From Allosphingosinicella deserti (GTDB lineage Bacteria; Pseudomonadota; Alphaproteobacteria; Sphingomonadales; Sphingomonadaceae): a stretch of DNA of 64,000 nucleotides. This document shows, piece by piece, positions 26,090-35,025 of the stretch (position 1 is its first letter; the number at the start of each line of letters is the position of its first letter). Position numbers and translations under genes: made by a program. The notes under the pieces were generated by a model. It saw nothing but the letters and a program-made list of their open reading frames with translations, was not told the DNA's origin and did no database searches. The stretch is taken from NCBI RefSeq assembly GCF_003012735.1, contig NZ_PXYI01000003.1:1-64000 (forward strand), given 5' to 3'.

Positions 26090-27925
26090 ATGAGCCTCCG
26101 CAACGTGGCGATCATTGCGCACGTCGATCACGGCAAGACCACGCTCGTCGACCAGCTGTTCCGCCAGTCCGGCACCTTCCGTGACAATCAGCGCGTCGAA
26201 GAGCGCGCGATGGACTCGAACGATCTCGAGAAGGAGCGGGGGATCACCATTCTCGCCAAGTGCACGTCGGTCGACTGGACCGCGGCCGACGGCGAATCCG
26301 CGCGGATCAACATCGTCGACACACCGGGCCACGCCGATTTCGGCGCCGAGGTGGAGCGGATCCTGTCGATGGTCGACGGCGTCATCCTGCTCGTCGACGC
26401 TGCCGAAGGCCCGATGCCGCAGACCAAGTTCGTCACCGGCAAGGCGCTCGGCCTCGGCCTCAAGCCGATCGTCGTCGTCAACAAGATCGACCGTCCCGAT
26501 GCGCGTCCGGCCGAAGTGCTCGACGAATGTTTCGAGCTTTTCCTCAGCCTCGACGCCAATGACGAGCAGCTCGATTTCCCGGTCCTCTACGCATCGGGTC
26601 GCGCCGGCTACGCCGGCGAGACCGACGACGTTCGCTCGGGCGACCTCAAGCCGCTGTTCCAGAAGATCGTCGATCATGTTCCCGATCCGGGCCTCGACAA
26701 GCAAGGCGAGTTCAGGATGCTCGCCACCCTGCTCGACCGCGATCCGTTCCTCGGCCGCATCCTCACCGGCCGCATCGAGAGCGGCAAGCTGGACGTCAAC
26801 ATGCCGATCAGCGCGATCGACGTCGACGGCAAGCCGGTCGAAGCGGGCCGCGCCACCAAGGTTTTCGCCTTCCGCGGCCTCGACCGCGTTCCGGTCGAGC
26901 ATGCCGAAGCAGGTGACATCGTCGCCATTGCCGGCCTCGCCAAAGCGACCGTGTCGAACACCATCGCCGCGCCCGGCGTGACGGTGCCGGTGCCCTCGCG
27001 TCCGATCGATCCGCCGACGCTGGCGATGAGCTTCGCGGTGAACGACAGTCCGTATGCCGGTAAGGAAGGCGACAAGGTGCAGAGCCGCGTCATCCGCGAT
27101 CGCCTGGAGCGCGAGGCCGAGACCAACGTCGCGATCCGCATCACCACCGCGTCGGACAATGACAGTTTCGAAGTCGCCGGCCGCGGCGAGCTTCAGCTCG
27201 GCGTGCTGATCGAGACGATGCGCCGCGAGGGCTTCGAGCTTTCGATCAGCCGTCCGCGAGTGCTGTTCAAGGACGGTCCGAGCGGCCGTGAAGAGCCCTA
27301 TGAGACGGTGGTCGTCGACGTCGACGACGAGCATAGCGGCACCGTCGTCGAGAAAATGGCGATGCGCAAGGCCGAGATGACCGACATGCGTCCGTCGGGC
27401 GGCGGCAAGACCCGCCTGACCTTCTCGGCGCCGTCCCGCGGCCTGATCGGCTATCACGGCGAATTCCTGTCCGACACCCGCGGCACCGGAATCATGAACC
27501 GGCTGTTCGAGAAATACGGACCGTATAAGGGCCCGATCTCGGGCCGCCAGAACGGCGTGCTGATCTCGATGGAGCAGGGCGATGCCGTCGCTTACTCGCT
27601 CAACATGCTCGAGGAGCGGGGCATCCTGTTCATCGCACCGGGCGAGAAGCTGTACGAAGGCATGATCATCGGCGAGAATGCCAAGCCGCAGGATCTCGAA
27701 GTCAATCCGCTGAAATCCAAGCAGCTGACCAACTTCCGCGCGTCGGGCGGCAAGGACGATGCGATCCGCCTGACTCCCCCGAAGCGGATGACGCTGGAGC
27801 AGGCGATCGCCTACATCCAGGACGACGAGCTGGTCGAGGTCACGCCCAAGTCGATCCGCCTGCGCAAGCGCCACCTCGATCCGCACGAGCGCAAGCGCCA
27901 GTCGCGCAAGTCCGAAGCGGCGTAA
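26090..27925 (+). CDS. typA: Ribosome-associated GTPase TypA/BipA
   Basis: A 611-residue translational GTPase that acts in ribosome assembly and stress adaptation. G1 [10 protein letters not shown] (residues 9-18), switch/G2 RGITIL (~48), G3 DTPGHADF (~74), and G4 NKIDRPDA (~128) are intact. Domain II, the EF-G-like domains III and V ([37 protein letters not shown]) and the BipA-specific C-terminal domain ([39 protein letters not shown]) follow in normal order. The length is normal. An intrinsic terminator follows 37 bp after the stop. Confidence 0.98.
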   Translation: MSLRNVAIIAHVDHGKTTLVDQLFRQSGTFRDNQRVEERAMDSNDLEKERGITILAKCTSVDWTAADGESARINIVDTPGHADFGAEVERILSMVDGVILLVDAAEGPMPQTKFVTGKALGLGLKPIVVVNKIDRPDARPAEVLDECFELFLSLDANDEQLDFPVLYASGRAGYAGETDDVRSGDLKPLFQKIVDHVPDPGLDKQGEFRMLATLLDRDPFLGRILTGRIESGKLDVNMPISAIDVDGKPVEAGRATKVFAFRGLDRVPVEHAEAGDIVAIAGLAKATVSNTIAAPGVTVPVPSRPIDPPTLAMSFAVNDSPYAGKEGDKVQSRVIRDRLEREAETNVAIRITTASDNDSFEVAGRGELQLGVLIETMRREGFELSISRPRVLFKDGPSGREEPYETVVVDVDDEHSGTVVEKMAMRKAEMTDMRPSGGGKTRLTFSAPSRGLIGYHGEFLSDTRGTGIMNRLFEKYGPYKGPISGRQNGVLISMEQGDAVAYSLNMLEERGILFIAPGEKLYEGMIIGENAKPQDLEVNPLKSKQLTNFRASGGKDDAIRLTPPKRMTLEQAIAYIQDDELVEVTPKSIRLRKRHLDPHERKRQSRKSEAA

Positions 27926-27962
27926 GCGCCGCCTACAGAATTTCTTAAGTCGAACCGGATTA

Positions 27963-27992
27963 GCCTCTCTCCCAATCGGAGAGGGGCTTTTT
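27963..27992 (+). terminator. Intrinsic terminator of typA that also carries the ribosome-binding site of the next gene
   Basis: A 10-bp stem, 27963-27972 pairing with 27978-27987 (one G-U pair), loop CAATC, followed by TTTTT. The 3' arm contains GGAGAGGGG, the only ribosome-binding site for ATG 27994. Folding would both end the typA transcript and hide that site in read-through RNA. Confidence 0.8.
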
Positions 27993-27993
27993 C

Positions 27994-28407
27994 ATGCTGG
28001 ACATCATCATACGGCCGTGGCTGCACGCATTCACCTTTCAAGGACGGGCAACGCGGACGGAATATTGGTTGTTCGCGTTACAGCTGGTGATCGTCATCGC
28101 CTGTGAGTTCATCCTGTTGTTGGGCGCGGCGGGAAGCAGCGGTTTGGCCGGGATCGGCATTGTCGGCGCAATCATTCTGATCGCGTCGTTCGTCTTCGCC
28201 TTCATCGCCAATCTCACGGCGACGGTGCGCCGGCTGCACGACCAGGACAAAACGGGGTGGTTCTATCTGGTCCAGTTCATCCCCATGGTCGGCGGCCTGA
28301 TCTTCTTCGTGCTGACGCTGTGGCCGGGCACGCCGGGCGAGAATTCCTACGGCTACGATCCGCGCGAGGGCGATTATTCCGGGTCGATGGCGCGCGTTTT
28401 CTCCTGA
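27994..28407 (+). CDS. DUF805 family membrane protein (copy 1)
   Basis: A 137-residue inner-membrane protein of the DUF805 (YhaH-like) family. The family hallmarks are FQGRATRTEYWLFAL at the N-terminus (F-x-G-R-x-x-R-x-x-(Y/F)-W), a VRRLHDQDKTGWFYL loop (RRLHD-x-(D/G)-x-(S/T)-GW) and a C-terminal GENSYGYDPR. Four hydrophobic helices. No function is established. It begins one base after the typA terminator, whose 3' arm is its ribosome-binding site. A second copy follows 122 bp downstream. Confidence 0.92.
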   Translation: MLDIIIRPWLHAFTFQGRATRTEYWLFALQLVIVIACEFILLLGAAGSSGLAGIGIVGAIILIASFVFAFIANLTATVRRLHDQDKTGWFYLVQFIPMVGGLIFFVLTLWPGTPGENSYGYDPREGDYSGSMARVFS

Positions 28408-28529
28408 GGAGGGGCTCTCTCCGTAACCGAAGACTTGCGGCCGGGCTTTCGCCTGTTCTCGTTTCGGGCTGGTAGCCCGCTCCCTTGCTGCGCTAAGAGG
28501 CGCAGGCACTCGGGTAAGGGGGATTTCAC

Positions 28530-28931
28530 ATGTCGGACTATATCAAGGGCCCTTGGCGGCGCGCGCTGGATTTCAAGGGACGCTCGACGCGAACTGAATA
28601 TTGGCTGTTCCAGCTGCAGATGCCGATCGTCCTTGGTGTCGGCTTCGCGATTGGTGCCCTCGTCGGCACTGAATGGATGACCTACATCCTGGGCGGCTTG
28701 CTGGTGCTGGCCTTCATTCCCTGGTTCATCGCTTCGCTGGCGATCGGCGTGCGCAGGTTGCACGATCATGACAAAAGCGGCTGGTGGCTGTTGATCGGCC
28801 TCATTCCCTATGTCGGCGGTGTCATCCAACTGGTTCTGATGCTCCTGCCCGGCGATCAGGGCGACAATCGTTACGGCTACAATCCTCGTTACGGCGATAC
28901 TGCCGACCAGATGACTCGCGTCTTCTCCTGA
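28530..28931 (+). CDS. DUF805 family membrane protein (copy 2)
   Basis: A 133-residue paralogue of the preceding gene with the same marks: FKGRSTRTEYWLFQL, GVRRLHDHDKSGWWLL and DNRYGYNPRYGD. The first helix region differs (IVLGVGFAIGALVG), so the two copies have diverged in the membrane while keeping the loops. The 122 bp between the copies contains an imperfect hairpin region (GGGCTTTCGCC... / ...GGGCTGGTAGCCC) and a GGGGG ribosome-binding site. Tandem DUF805 genes are common in sphingomonads and suggest a hetero-oligomer (inference). Confidence 0.92.
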   Translation: MSDYIKGPWRRALDFKGRSTRTEYWLFQLQMPIVLGVGFAIGALVGTEWMTYILGGLLVLAFIPWFIASLAIGVRRLHDHDKSGWWLLIGLIPYVGGVIQLVLMLLPGDQGDNRYGYNPRYGDTADQMTRVFS

Positions 28932-28950
28932 TCCGCGCGCGCGGCGCAAA

Positions 28951-29355
28951 TCACGCTTCCGCGCCCATGTTGACGATGGTCAGATATTCGTCGTCGCGGA
29001 CCGGCGAGACGGAGAGGCGGGACTGGCGCAGCATCTCGAGCGCGGCGAGCCTCGGCTCCGTCCTGATCGCGCTGAGCGGCACCGGAACGGCAAGCGCCCG
29101 CACCGGCTCGACCGCGACCGAGACCCAGTCGCCGTCGGCGCCGTCGGGCTTGCCCTCGCGTGCGATGCGCATGATGCCGACCACCGCCTTGTCGCCGCCG
29201 CTATGGTAGAAGAGCGCCTGGTCGCCCGCCTTCATCGCGCGCAGGTGGAGCCGGGCGGCGGCATTGCGGACACCATCCCATTCGGTGCCGCCGTTGCGGA
29301 CGAGGTCGTCCCAGCTGTAGCTTCCGGGTTCTGATTTCATCAGCCAATAGGCCAT
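28951..29355 (-). CDS. EVE domain-containing protein
   Basis: A 134-residue EVE (PUA/YTH-like) domain protein. MAYWLMKSEPGSYSWDDL is the family start, followed by EWDGVRNAAARLHLRAMKAGDQALFYHS (K-x-G-D-x-x-x-F/Y-Y-H-S), GIMRIAREGKPD, WVSVAVEPVRAL and PLSAIRTEP. EVE domains bind modified bases or nucleic acid; thymocyte nuclear protein 1 is the eukaryotic relative. The cellular role in bacteria is not settled. A strong AAGGAGG site precedes ATG 29355. It diverges from the lipoprotein gene at 29416 with only 60 bp between. Confidence 0.93.
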   Translation of the reverse strand: MAYWLMKSEPGSYSWDDLVRNGGTEWDGVRNAAARLHLRAMKAGDQALFYHSGGDKAVVGIMRIAREGKPDGADGDWVSVAVEPVRALAVPVPLSAIRTEPRLAALEMLRQSRLSVSPVRDDEYLTIVNMGAEA

Positions 29356-29415
29356 GATGGCGCCTCCTTGTCGCCAGCGTAGATTTTTCCGGCGCGGCGC
29401 GCCACAAGGAGCACG

Positions 29416-29928
29416 ATGCGACGCGCCCTGATCCTTCTCCCGCTCATCCTCGCAGGCTGCGGCCAGCCGGTGCGGGACGATCATTTCACCAATGCGCAGC
29501 AGCCTGCCGAGCAGGCGCCGTCGGCGCCGGAGGTGGCACCGCCGGTGGCCGTACGTGTCGGCGAACTCGGGCCGAATTTCGATGCCTGCCCGTCGATCGG
29601 GACGGCGCGACGGATCGAGACTGGTGCCGGCCTGGCGCTGCGGGCAGGTCCGTTCGATTATGCCGAGCAGACCGGGACGATCCCGTCGAGCGCCCGCTTC
29701 TTCGTCTGCACCCGCTCCCTCGACCAGAAATGGCTCGGGATCGTGCTTCACGAAAGCGGGCAGCCGAGCCCGGGCTGCGGAGTCTCTGAGCCGGTCACGC
29801 AGCGCCGGGCCTATGAAGGCCCCTGTCGCTCCGGGTGGGTTGCAAGCGCGGGAGTCAGGCTGGTCGCCGATGTCGGCGCGTCGAGCAAGGCGAATCGCTC
29901 CGAGCCGGAACCGGAGCCTGCGCGTTAG
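29416..29928 (+). CDS. Predicted lipoprotein with SH3-like C-terminal region
   Basis: A 170-residue envelope protein. MRRALILLPLILAGCG is a lipoprotein signal with lipobox LAGC and lipidated Cys15. A Pro/Ala/Glu-rich tether (~20-45) follows. The folded part (FDACPSIGTARRI...LALRAGPFDYAEQTGTIPS...RFFVCTRSLDQKWLGIVLHE) resembles a bacterial SH3-like module with four cysteines that may form disulfides. The end is an acidic tail. Its function is unknown; peptidoglycan or envelope attachment is likely from architecture. The ribosome-binding site AAGGAGCACG is well placed. Confidence 0.75.
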   Translation: MRRALILLPLILAGCGQPVRDDHFTNAQQPAEQAPSAPEVAPPVAVRVGELGPNFDACPSIGTARRIETGAGLALRAGPFDYAEQTGTIPSSARFFVCTRSLDQKWLGIVLHESGQPSPGCGVSEPVTQRRAYEGPCRSGWVASAGVRLVADVGASSKANRSEPEPEPAR

Positions 29929-30173
29929 ATCGCGAAGCACAAAGGTTCCATCGGCGGGCGAATAAATCTTCGGCATGCCCCCTCGGGGACACGGCTCATC
30001 GTGGACTCGCCGTCTGCGGGTTGAACCCCGGTGATTCCCCCTCCATCATTCAATCACGAGAGAAGAGCGGACCGGTTTTGCGCAGAGGCGGAGCCAGTCA
30101 CGCGAGACGGGGGCGATCAGCGTGCGGTTTTCTTCGCACGGGGGGATCTCCAGCCGCATAGTTTTGGAAGCTT

Positions 30174-31004
30174 ATGAACCGATCCAATCGGGCCGCGGCA
30201 CTGTCCGCGACCTCCGCTGCACTCGTCGTTGCACTCAGCTATTCAGCGCCGTCCCAGGCCCAGAACACCTCTTTTTCCATCACCAGAGCTCCGATTCTTA
30301 CGAGCACGGTCACCAATATTGGCGCCGTCAGCCACACCGCATCCCCTCATTATGCGACTGCGCCTGCGAGCGCCACGGAGAGGGTAAGCGACGGCAACAG
30401 CCTCGGCACCCCAGCATCGGCCAGGCCTGCGCTCGACAGTGCGCCGATGGTCGATGTCTCCCTCGACCGGATCGACATCAAGGTAACGCCGCCCGCAGCA
30501 CAGGGCGCCGTGTCCGAAAAGAAGGGTTTCTTCGGCAATCTGTGGACCAAGGCGACGGCCTTGCTCGGCATCGGTCCGTCGACCCCGCCGACTCTCGACC
30601 AGCTCGTCGTCACCTATGCCGGCGAACAGACCGAAACGCCGGAGCAGGATTGCCTCGCCAAAGCGGTCTATTTCGAGGCCCGGGGCGAATCGCTCGAAGG
30701 TCAGCTCGCCGTTGCACAGGTCGTGCTCAACCGCGCCGCCTCCGGCCGCTATCCGGCTTCCGTGTGCGGGGTGGTCACCCAGCCGCGGCAATTCTCGTTC
30801 ATCAGCCGCGGCAAGTTCCCGACGCCGGACATGCGCTCGGACGCCTGGCGCAGGGCGGTGGCGGTGTCGCGAGTCGCTCAGGAGAGGCTCGCCGGAACAT
30901 TGGCGTCGGACGTGCTCTGGTATCACGCCTCCTATGTCTCGCCGGGCTGGGGCAAGCGCCTCCGCCGCTCCGCGCAGATCGGCACCCACATTTTCTATTC
31001 CTGA
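30174..31004 (+). CDS. SleB-type cell wall hydrolase
   Basis: A 276-residue secreted hydrolase (Hydrolase_2 / SleB catalytic family). A signal peptide (NRSNRAAALSATSAALVVAL...SQAQ) and a ~110-residue variable linker are followed by the catalytic domain: CLAKAVYFEARGESLEGQLA with the essential Glu of EARGE, VAQVVLNRAASGRYPASVCG, PRQFSFI and WYHASYVSPGW. Such enzymes are lytic transglycosylase-like or amidase-like and cut peptidoglycan. In non-sporulating alphaproteobacteria they act in cell-wall turnover. GGAAG lies 5 bases before the start. Confidence 0.92.
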   Translation: MNRSNRAAALSATSAALVVALSYSAPSQAQNTSFSITRAPILTSTVTNIGAVSHTASPHYATAPASATERVSDGNSLGTPASARPALDSAPMVDVSLDRIDIKVTPPAAQGAVSEKKGFFGNLWTKATALLGIGPSTPPTLDQLVVTYAGEQTETPEQDCLAKAVYFEARGESLEGQLAVAQVVLNRAASGRYPASVCGVVTQPRQFSFISRGKFPTPDMRSDAWRRAVAVSRVAQERLAGTLASDVLWYHASYVSPGWGKRLRRSAQIGTHIFYS

Positions 31005-31011
31005 TCCGGCC

Positions 31012-31599
31012 CTAACCCTGATCCGCTTTCCGGCGCAGCGTCCGAAACGTGATCGAGTAACGAAGCTCTTCCATCACCGGGATGCTGTGCTCCCATTCGT
31101 CGCGTGCCGGGCCGCGCAACAGGTAGACCGAGCGCGGCGCCGCGATCACGTTCGCCCGCTCCCAGCGATCCCCCTGTCTCCGCCGGAAGCGCAAGCGCGC
31201 CCGGGCAAGCAGCGACACGCCAAGGACATCTCCGAACACCGGCTTGTCGCGATGCCAGCCGATGCCGGCGCCCGGCGCATATTCGATGATCAGCGCGTGG
31301 ACGAGCGCCGCGCCTTCGATCCCCGCGAACACCGCGGCGCGATCGCGCACGGGGAACAGCCAGTCGGGCATCGGCTCGGCCTCATGCAGGCCGCTGCCGT
31401 CGAAGGCATAATGCCAGCCGAACGAGACCGTCCGCCGGTTGCCGAGATAATTCTGGAATTCGAACGCCTGGAACGGGAGATCGGCGAGGCGCGCGACCAG
31501 ATCCTGTTCCTCGGCCGGCGTGATCAGCGCCTCACCATAGACCAGGCCTGCAGGCAGCGCGGGCGGAGTCGGTCCTCCGAACAGGTTCAGCTGGGCCAT
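31012..31599 (-). CDS. AlkB-like Fe(II)/2-oxoglutarate dioxygenase (alkylated DNA repair)
   Basis: A 195-residue AlkB homologue. IIEYAPGAGIGWHRDKPVF (~105-123) holds the H-x-D iron ligands, DEWEHSIP (~167) the distal His, and RYSITFR (~180) the Arg pair that binds 2-oxoglutarate. The nucleotide-lid part (FQNYLGNRRTVSFGWHY) is also typical. It should remove N-alkyl lesions such as 1-methyladenine from DNA or RNA. It converges on the SleB gene with an 8-bp gap. AGAGGATGG precedes ATG 31599. Confidence 0.92.
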   Translation of the reverse strand: MAQLNLFGGPTPPALPAGLVYGEALITPAEEQDLVARLADLPFQAFEFQNYLGNRRTVSFGWHYAFDGSGLHEAEPMPDWLFPVRDRAAVFAGIEGAALVHALIIEYAPGAGIGWHRDKPVFGDVLGVSLLARARLRFRRRQGDRWERANVIAAPRSVYLLRGPARDEWEHSIPVMEELRYSITFRTLRRKADQG

Positions 31600-31679
31600 C
31601 GTCCGGCCATCCTCTCGATCAGCAATTTCTTCATCCTTTCCGTGGCATGCATGCGGGAATCCGTATCCTGGGGAGCGTA

Positions 31680-32444
31680 ATGCCCGATATCCGTTCCATG
31701 ATCCCTCTGCGCCGCGACACCGGTCCGGGCCCGGAAGGTCGCAAGTCCGGCAAAGCTGCGGCCGAGAAGACGACCAACGGAGCCGGCCGGTCCGGCCTCA
31801 CCAGGATCGCGATCAAGCGGGAGCAGGCGCGCACCAGCAATCACCGCATCGAAGACCGGCTGGGCGGCCTCGTCGAGGAAACCACGATCGTGTTTCGACG
31901 GAAGCGCTTGCGGGTGTGCGTGGTCAACGTCTCCTCGCGCGGCGCGATGATCGAATGCGACCTTCCGGCCCGTGTCGGCGAGCCGATCGATATCTTCTTC
32001 ACCGACGATCACCGGACCAAAACCGTGGTCCGCTGGCTGCGCAACGGCCGGTTCGGCGTGGAGTTCGTCGAGGAAATGATCTGCTGGGATGCGACCCAGG
32101 CAAACGGGCCGATCCTGCGCTTCGCACCGCTGGTCGAGGATGACCAGCGGCCCGCGCCGCGCAAGGTGAGCGACCGCGCACCGCGTCAACGGGTCGCCCG
32201 GCGCGGATCGCTGCTGGCCTGCGATCTGTTCGTTCCGGTTCGCATTCGCGACCTGTCGCCGGGCGGCGCCGGCATCGAATGCGACCGGACGCTCCGCGCG
32301 GGCAGGGAGGTGGAGCTCGATCTCGGCGAGGCGGGCATCCGTAGCGCGCAGGTGCGCTGGTCCCGCAACGGCCAGGTCGGGCTGCGCTTCACGAGCGAAT
32401 TCGATCTCAGTGCCTTGCCCCCGGGGAGCTCAGGCCGCGCCTGA
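31680..32444 (+). CDS. Tandem PilZ domain protein (c-di-GMP effector candidate)
   Basis: A 254-residue cytoplasmic protein with two PilZ domains. The first (~45-130) is degenerate: NVSSRGAMIE has Asn where c-di-GMP binders have Asp, and the upstream Arg motif is loose. The second (~165-250) is canonical, with RQRVARR then RDLSPGGAGIE, meeting RxxxR and D-x-S-x-x-G. So one domain probably binds c-di-GMP and the other is structural or regulatory. The start at 31680 follows GGGGAGCG; an upstream in-frame ATG (31647) lacks a site. No partner gene is adjacent. Confidence 0.88.
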   Translation: MPDIRSMIPLRRDTGPGPEGRKSGKAAAEKTTNGAGRSGLTRIAIKREQARTSNHRIEDRLGGLVEETTIVFRRKRLRVCVVNVSSRGAMIECDLPARVGEPIDIFFTDDHRTKTVVRWLRNGRFGVEFVEEMICWDATQANGPILRFAPLVEDDQRPAPRKVSDRAPRQRVARRGSLLACDLFVPVRIRDLSPGGAGIECDRTLRAGREVELDLGEAGIRSAQVRWSRNGQVGLRFTSEFDLSALPPGSSGRA

Positions 32445-32623
32445 GCATCGGGAGGCCTGCTCGGCCCCGGTCCGCAGGGTTGGGCAGCCCAAGTGCCGTA
32501 GCGTGAACGACACGGGTGCTTAACGATCCGCATCCTTGCCGCATTCGGCCGCTTTGCTGCTGTACGCCGCGCAGAGTGCAGCGTTAGAAGTCGTTCTTCG
32601 CTCTGCTTGCGAAGGAGGATTGA

Positions 32624-33658
32624 TTGGCCCGCATTTCCCCGACCGATGAACTGTCGGTGCCGCATGGGGAAATGACGCTTCAAACGCGGCAGACTATCCC
32701 GATCCTGCGTTACTCGACCGACCACCTGCCGGAACAGCAGCGCTATGAAGAATGGTTGCGCCGCGATTGGCCGCGCACCGAGCCCATCTACCGGACCGAG
32801 CGCACCGAGCCGTTCAACACACGCTGGGAGTCCGCACAGCTCGGCCCGGTGATCTTCGTCTACACGGAGATCACGGGGATGCATTGGGAGCGTCGGGCCG
32901 AGGACATCCGGTCGTCGGATTTCGATCCGATCATCGTCAGCATGATGATCGATGGCCTGGCCCAAGGCGATCTCGACGGCCGCGCCTTTCGGGAGCCGTC
33001 GGGCACGCTGCATTTCCACGACCTCGGCCGCCCCTCGCTGCACGTTTCGACGGCGAGCCGGACCTACGCGATCGTCATGCCCCGCCCGGTGGCGGAGGAA
33101 TGGATCGGCCCCGTCTACGATCTCCATGGCCTGGTCGTCGAGGAAGAGCCCGCCGCGATGCTGTTCTCGCATGCGGCGCAGACCCACAAGGCGTTGCCGC
33201 GGCTCGACATCGCCGCTGCGGAACGGCTCGGCCGGACGTTCCTCGAACTGATCGCGATCGCAGCAGCGGAGGTACGTCCGCGCGAGGCGGCGCGCGTCAG
33301 CCCGGAAGCGGCGCTCCGCCGCCGAGCCGAGGAGGAGATCGAGCGGCGGCTCGGCTCCACCAGTCTCACCGTGGCCTGGTTGTGCGATCGTCTCGGCGTG
33401 TCACGCGCCCGCCTGTTCCGCGCGTTCCAGTCCGAAGCGGGGATCCACACGTACATCCTGCGGCAGCGGCTCGAACGGGCGCGCACCGCCCTTGCCGATC
33501 TCGATCGGGGAGAGCCGATCGGGACGATCGCCCATCGGCTCGGCTTCAGCGATCCCGGCCATCTCAGCCGCAGCTTCCGCGCCCGTTTCGGCATGAGCCC
33601 GCGCGACTACCGCCAGCTGGTTTCGGCAAACAGCACCGGTTCTCCAGCGGAGGCGTGA
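32624..33658 (+). CDS. AraC family regulator (AraC_binding_2 type), TTG start
   Basis: A 344-residue regulator. Residues ~25-200 form the AraC_binding_2-like sensor (F-N-T-R-W region, LGPVIFVYTEITG, SRTYAIVMPRPV). The C-terminal DNA-binding domain shows VAWLCDRLGVSRARLFRAF and IAHRLGFSDPGHLSRSFRARFGMSPRDYR, the standard AraC pair. The start is TTG 32624, set by AAGGAGG five bases upstream. Its closest architecture in this window is the AraC gene at 49948, which is only distantly related. No flanking operon suggests a target. Confidence 0.9.
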   Translation: MARISPTDELSVPHGEMTLQTRQTIPILRYSTDHLPEQQRYEEWLRRDWPRTEPIYRTERTEPFNTRWESAQLGPVIFVYTEITGMHWERRAEDIRSSDFDPIIVSMMIDGLAQGDLDGRAFREPSGTLHFHDLGRPSLHVSTASRTYAIVMPRPVAEEWIGPVYDLHGLVVEEEPAAMLFSHAAQTHKALPRLDIAAAERLGRTFLELIAIAAAEVRPREAARVSPEAALRRRAEEEIERRLGSTSLTVAWLCDRLGVSRARLFRAFQSEAGIHTYILRQRLERARTALADLDRGEPIGTIAHRLGFSDPGHLSRSFRARFGMSPRDYRQLVSANSTGSPAEA

Positions 33659-33818
33659 GGGGGCCTTTACGGGATCGCGCTCGCCCATCGGACCCGTCGT
33701 GCCGAACCGGAAAGGCCGAAGCCGCCATTGAGTCTTGGCGCTTCGCTCCCAACCCCGTCGTTGCGCTCGTCGAGGTCCTCTCCTTATCTTTTCTTTAATC
33801 GAAGGCAGTAAAGAGGAG

Positions 33819-34026
33819 CTTCGACAGGCTCGGCCCGAACGGGGTGGAGGGGGCTGGTCGGGAGCGTCAGAGTCGAGATATGCAGCTCAGTGCGTCTGCC
33901 GCGGGTGACGTGGACGTGGCAGTCAGTACACGCCGAAACCTTTGCACCGCATCGTCGCTCGTCAAGGCAAGTGTCCATGTTTTGGCGCGCGGCTCATCAC
34001 CCCGTTCGGGCTGAGCTTGTCGAAGG
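33819..34026. repeat. GTTCGGGCTGAGC-type palindromic repeats (family C), first pair
   Basis: One unit at 33819-33842 (CTTCGACAGGCTCGGCCCGA...) and an inverted one at 34002-34026 (CCGTTCGGGCTGAGCTTGTC...). The 448-bp stretch 33659-34106 has no gene. Besides these units it contains short hairpins around 34024-34080 (CCTTTCCTTCGG / CCGAAGGCCT) and low-similarity intergenic DNA. The same family flanks the other side of the DJ-1/PfpI gene at 34896-34987. Confidence 0.75.
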
Positions 34027-34106
34027 CCTTTCCTTCGGTCTTCCGTCACCGAAGGCCTCGAAAGGAGGGCTTCGGCGCGAAGGTCCAGGCGCTCGCTGTT
34101 CGCAGG

Positions 34107-34784
34107 TCAGCCTGCGAGCTTCGCCGCAGCTCTGCGTGCGGCTGCCTCTCGAAGGGCCTGGAACTCGGCCGCCGCGGCGACCACGGTTTGCGTTAAGGAC
34201 GGCTCCGCATGCACAGGCGATCCGCCGGAAAAGGGCGGCTTCGGATCATATTCCATCGTGAGCTGTGCGGCGCGGGCCAGCTCGTCTCCGAAGATCCGTG
34301 CCGCGAGAACAAGCGCAAAATCGATCCCCGAGGTCACGCCGGCGCCGGTGACCCGATCACGATCGATCACCACGCGTTCAGAGACCGGCGTAGCGCCAAA
34401 CAGATAAAGCTGAGGCAAGGATTGCCAATGGCAGGTCGCACGGTAGCCGGTGAGCAGGCCCGCTGCCGCAAGCACGAGCGAGCCGGTGCAGACGGACGTA
34501 ACGTAGGCAGCGCCAGATGCCTGCTGCCTCAGAAATGCCAGCACCTCCTCATCCTCCATCAGGGCTAACTGGCCCGGTCCGCCGGGCACGAACAAAATGT
34601 CGGCCGGGGGAGAGTCGGCGAGGCACGTTGAGGGAATGATGCGAAGGCCGCTGGCATCCCTCACCGGATCCTGGCCTTTCCAGACGATCTCGATCTTCAT
34701 CTCGGGAAATCGCGAGAAGACCTCGAATGGGCCGGTAAGGTCCAGCTGGGTCATGTCCGGGTAGGCAAGCATGACGATCTGCAT
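34107..34784 (-). CDS. DJ-1/PfpI family protein (isonitrile-hydratase-like)
   Basis: A 225-residue class-I glutamine-amidotransferase-like protein. AYPDMTQLDLTGPFEVFSR opens the fold, FVPGGPGQLALMEDEEVL is the oxyanion strand, and TSVCTGSLVLAAAGLL carries the nucleophile Cys, typical of the isonitrile hydratase (InhA) / ThiJ-like branch. CHWQSL and GVTSGIDFALVLAARIFG complete it. Likely substrate: small isocyanides or carbonyls, or a repair function; uncertain. AAGAGGAG precedes ATG 34784. It is framed on both sides by family C palindromic repeats. Confidence 0.87.
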   Translation of the reverse strand: MQIVMLAYPDMTQLDLTGPFEVFSRFPEMKIEIVWKGQDPVRDASGLRIIPSTCLADSPPADILFVPGGPGQLALMEDEEVLAFLRQQASGAAYVTSVCTGSLVLAAAGLLTGYRATCHWQSLPQLYLFGATPVSERVVIDRDRVTGAGVTSGIDFALVLAARIFGDELARAAQLTMEYDPKPPFSGGSPVHAEPSLTQTVVAAAAEFQALREAAARRAAAKLAG

Positions 34785-34895
34785 GGCGGCTCCTCTTCGG
34801 GTTCCGGCGAAGGCCCGTCGGCGCCGCTCGCCGCTTTGTATCGCATCGCCAACGTCGAGAGCGGCCGTCCCAAGTGTCGTTGCGGTCTTCCAACC

Positions 34896-34987
34896 CTGTT
34901 CGGGCTGAGCTTGTCGAAGCCCTCTCCTTACGTCTTCCATCCAAATAAGGGAGAAAAAAGGGCTTTGATAAGCTCAGCCCGAACAGG
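34896..34987. repeat. Palindromic repeat pair (family C)
   Basis: Units at 34896-34921 (CTGTTCGGGCTGAGCTTGTC...) and 34961-34987 (GGCTTTGATAAGCTCAGCCC...) face each other across 39 bp. The pair lies between the DJ-1/PfpI gene and oxyR. The arrangement is that of a REPIN-like doublet. Confidence 0.78.
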
Positions 34988-35025
34988 CTGAGCCTGCGAA
35001 GGTTGGGTCGCCCGAATGCGTGCCC

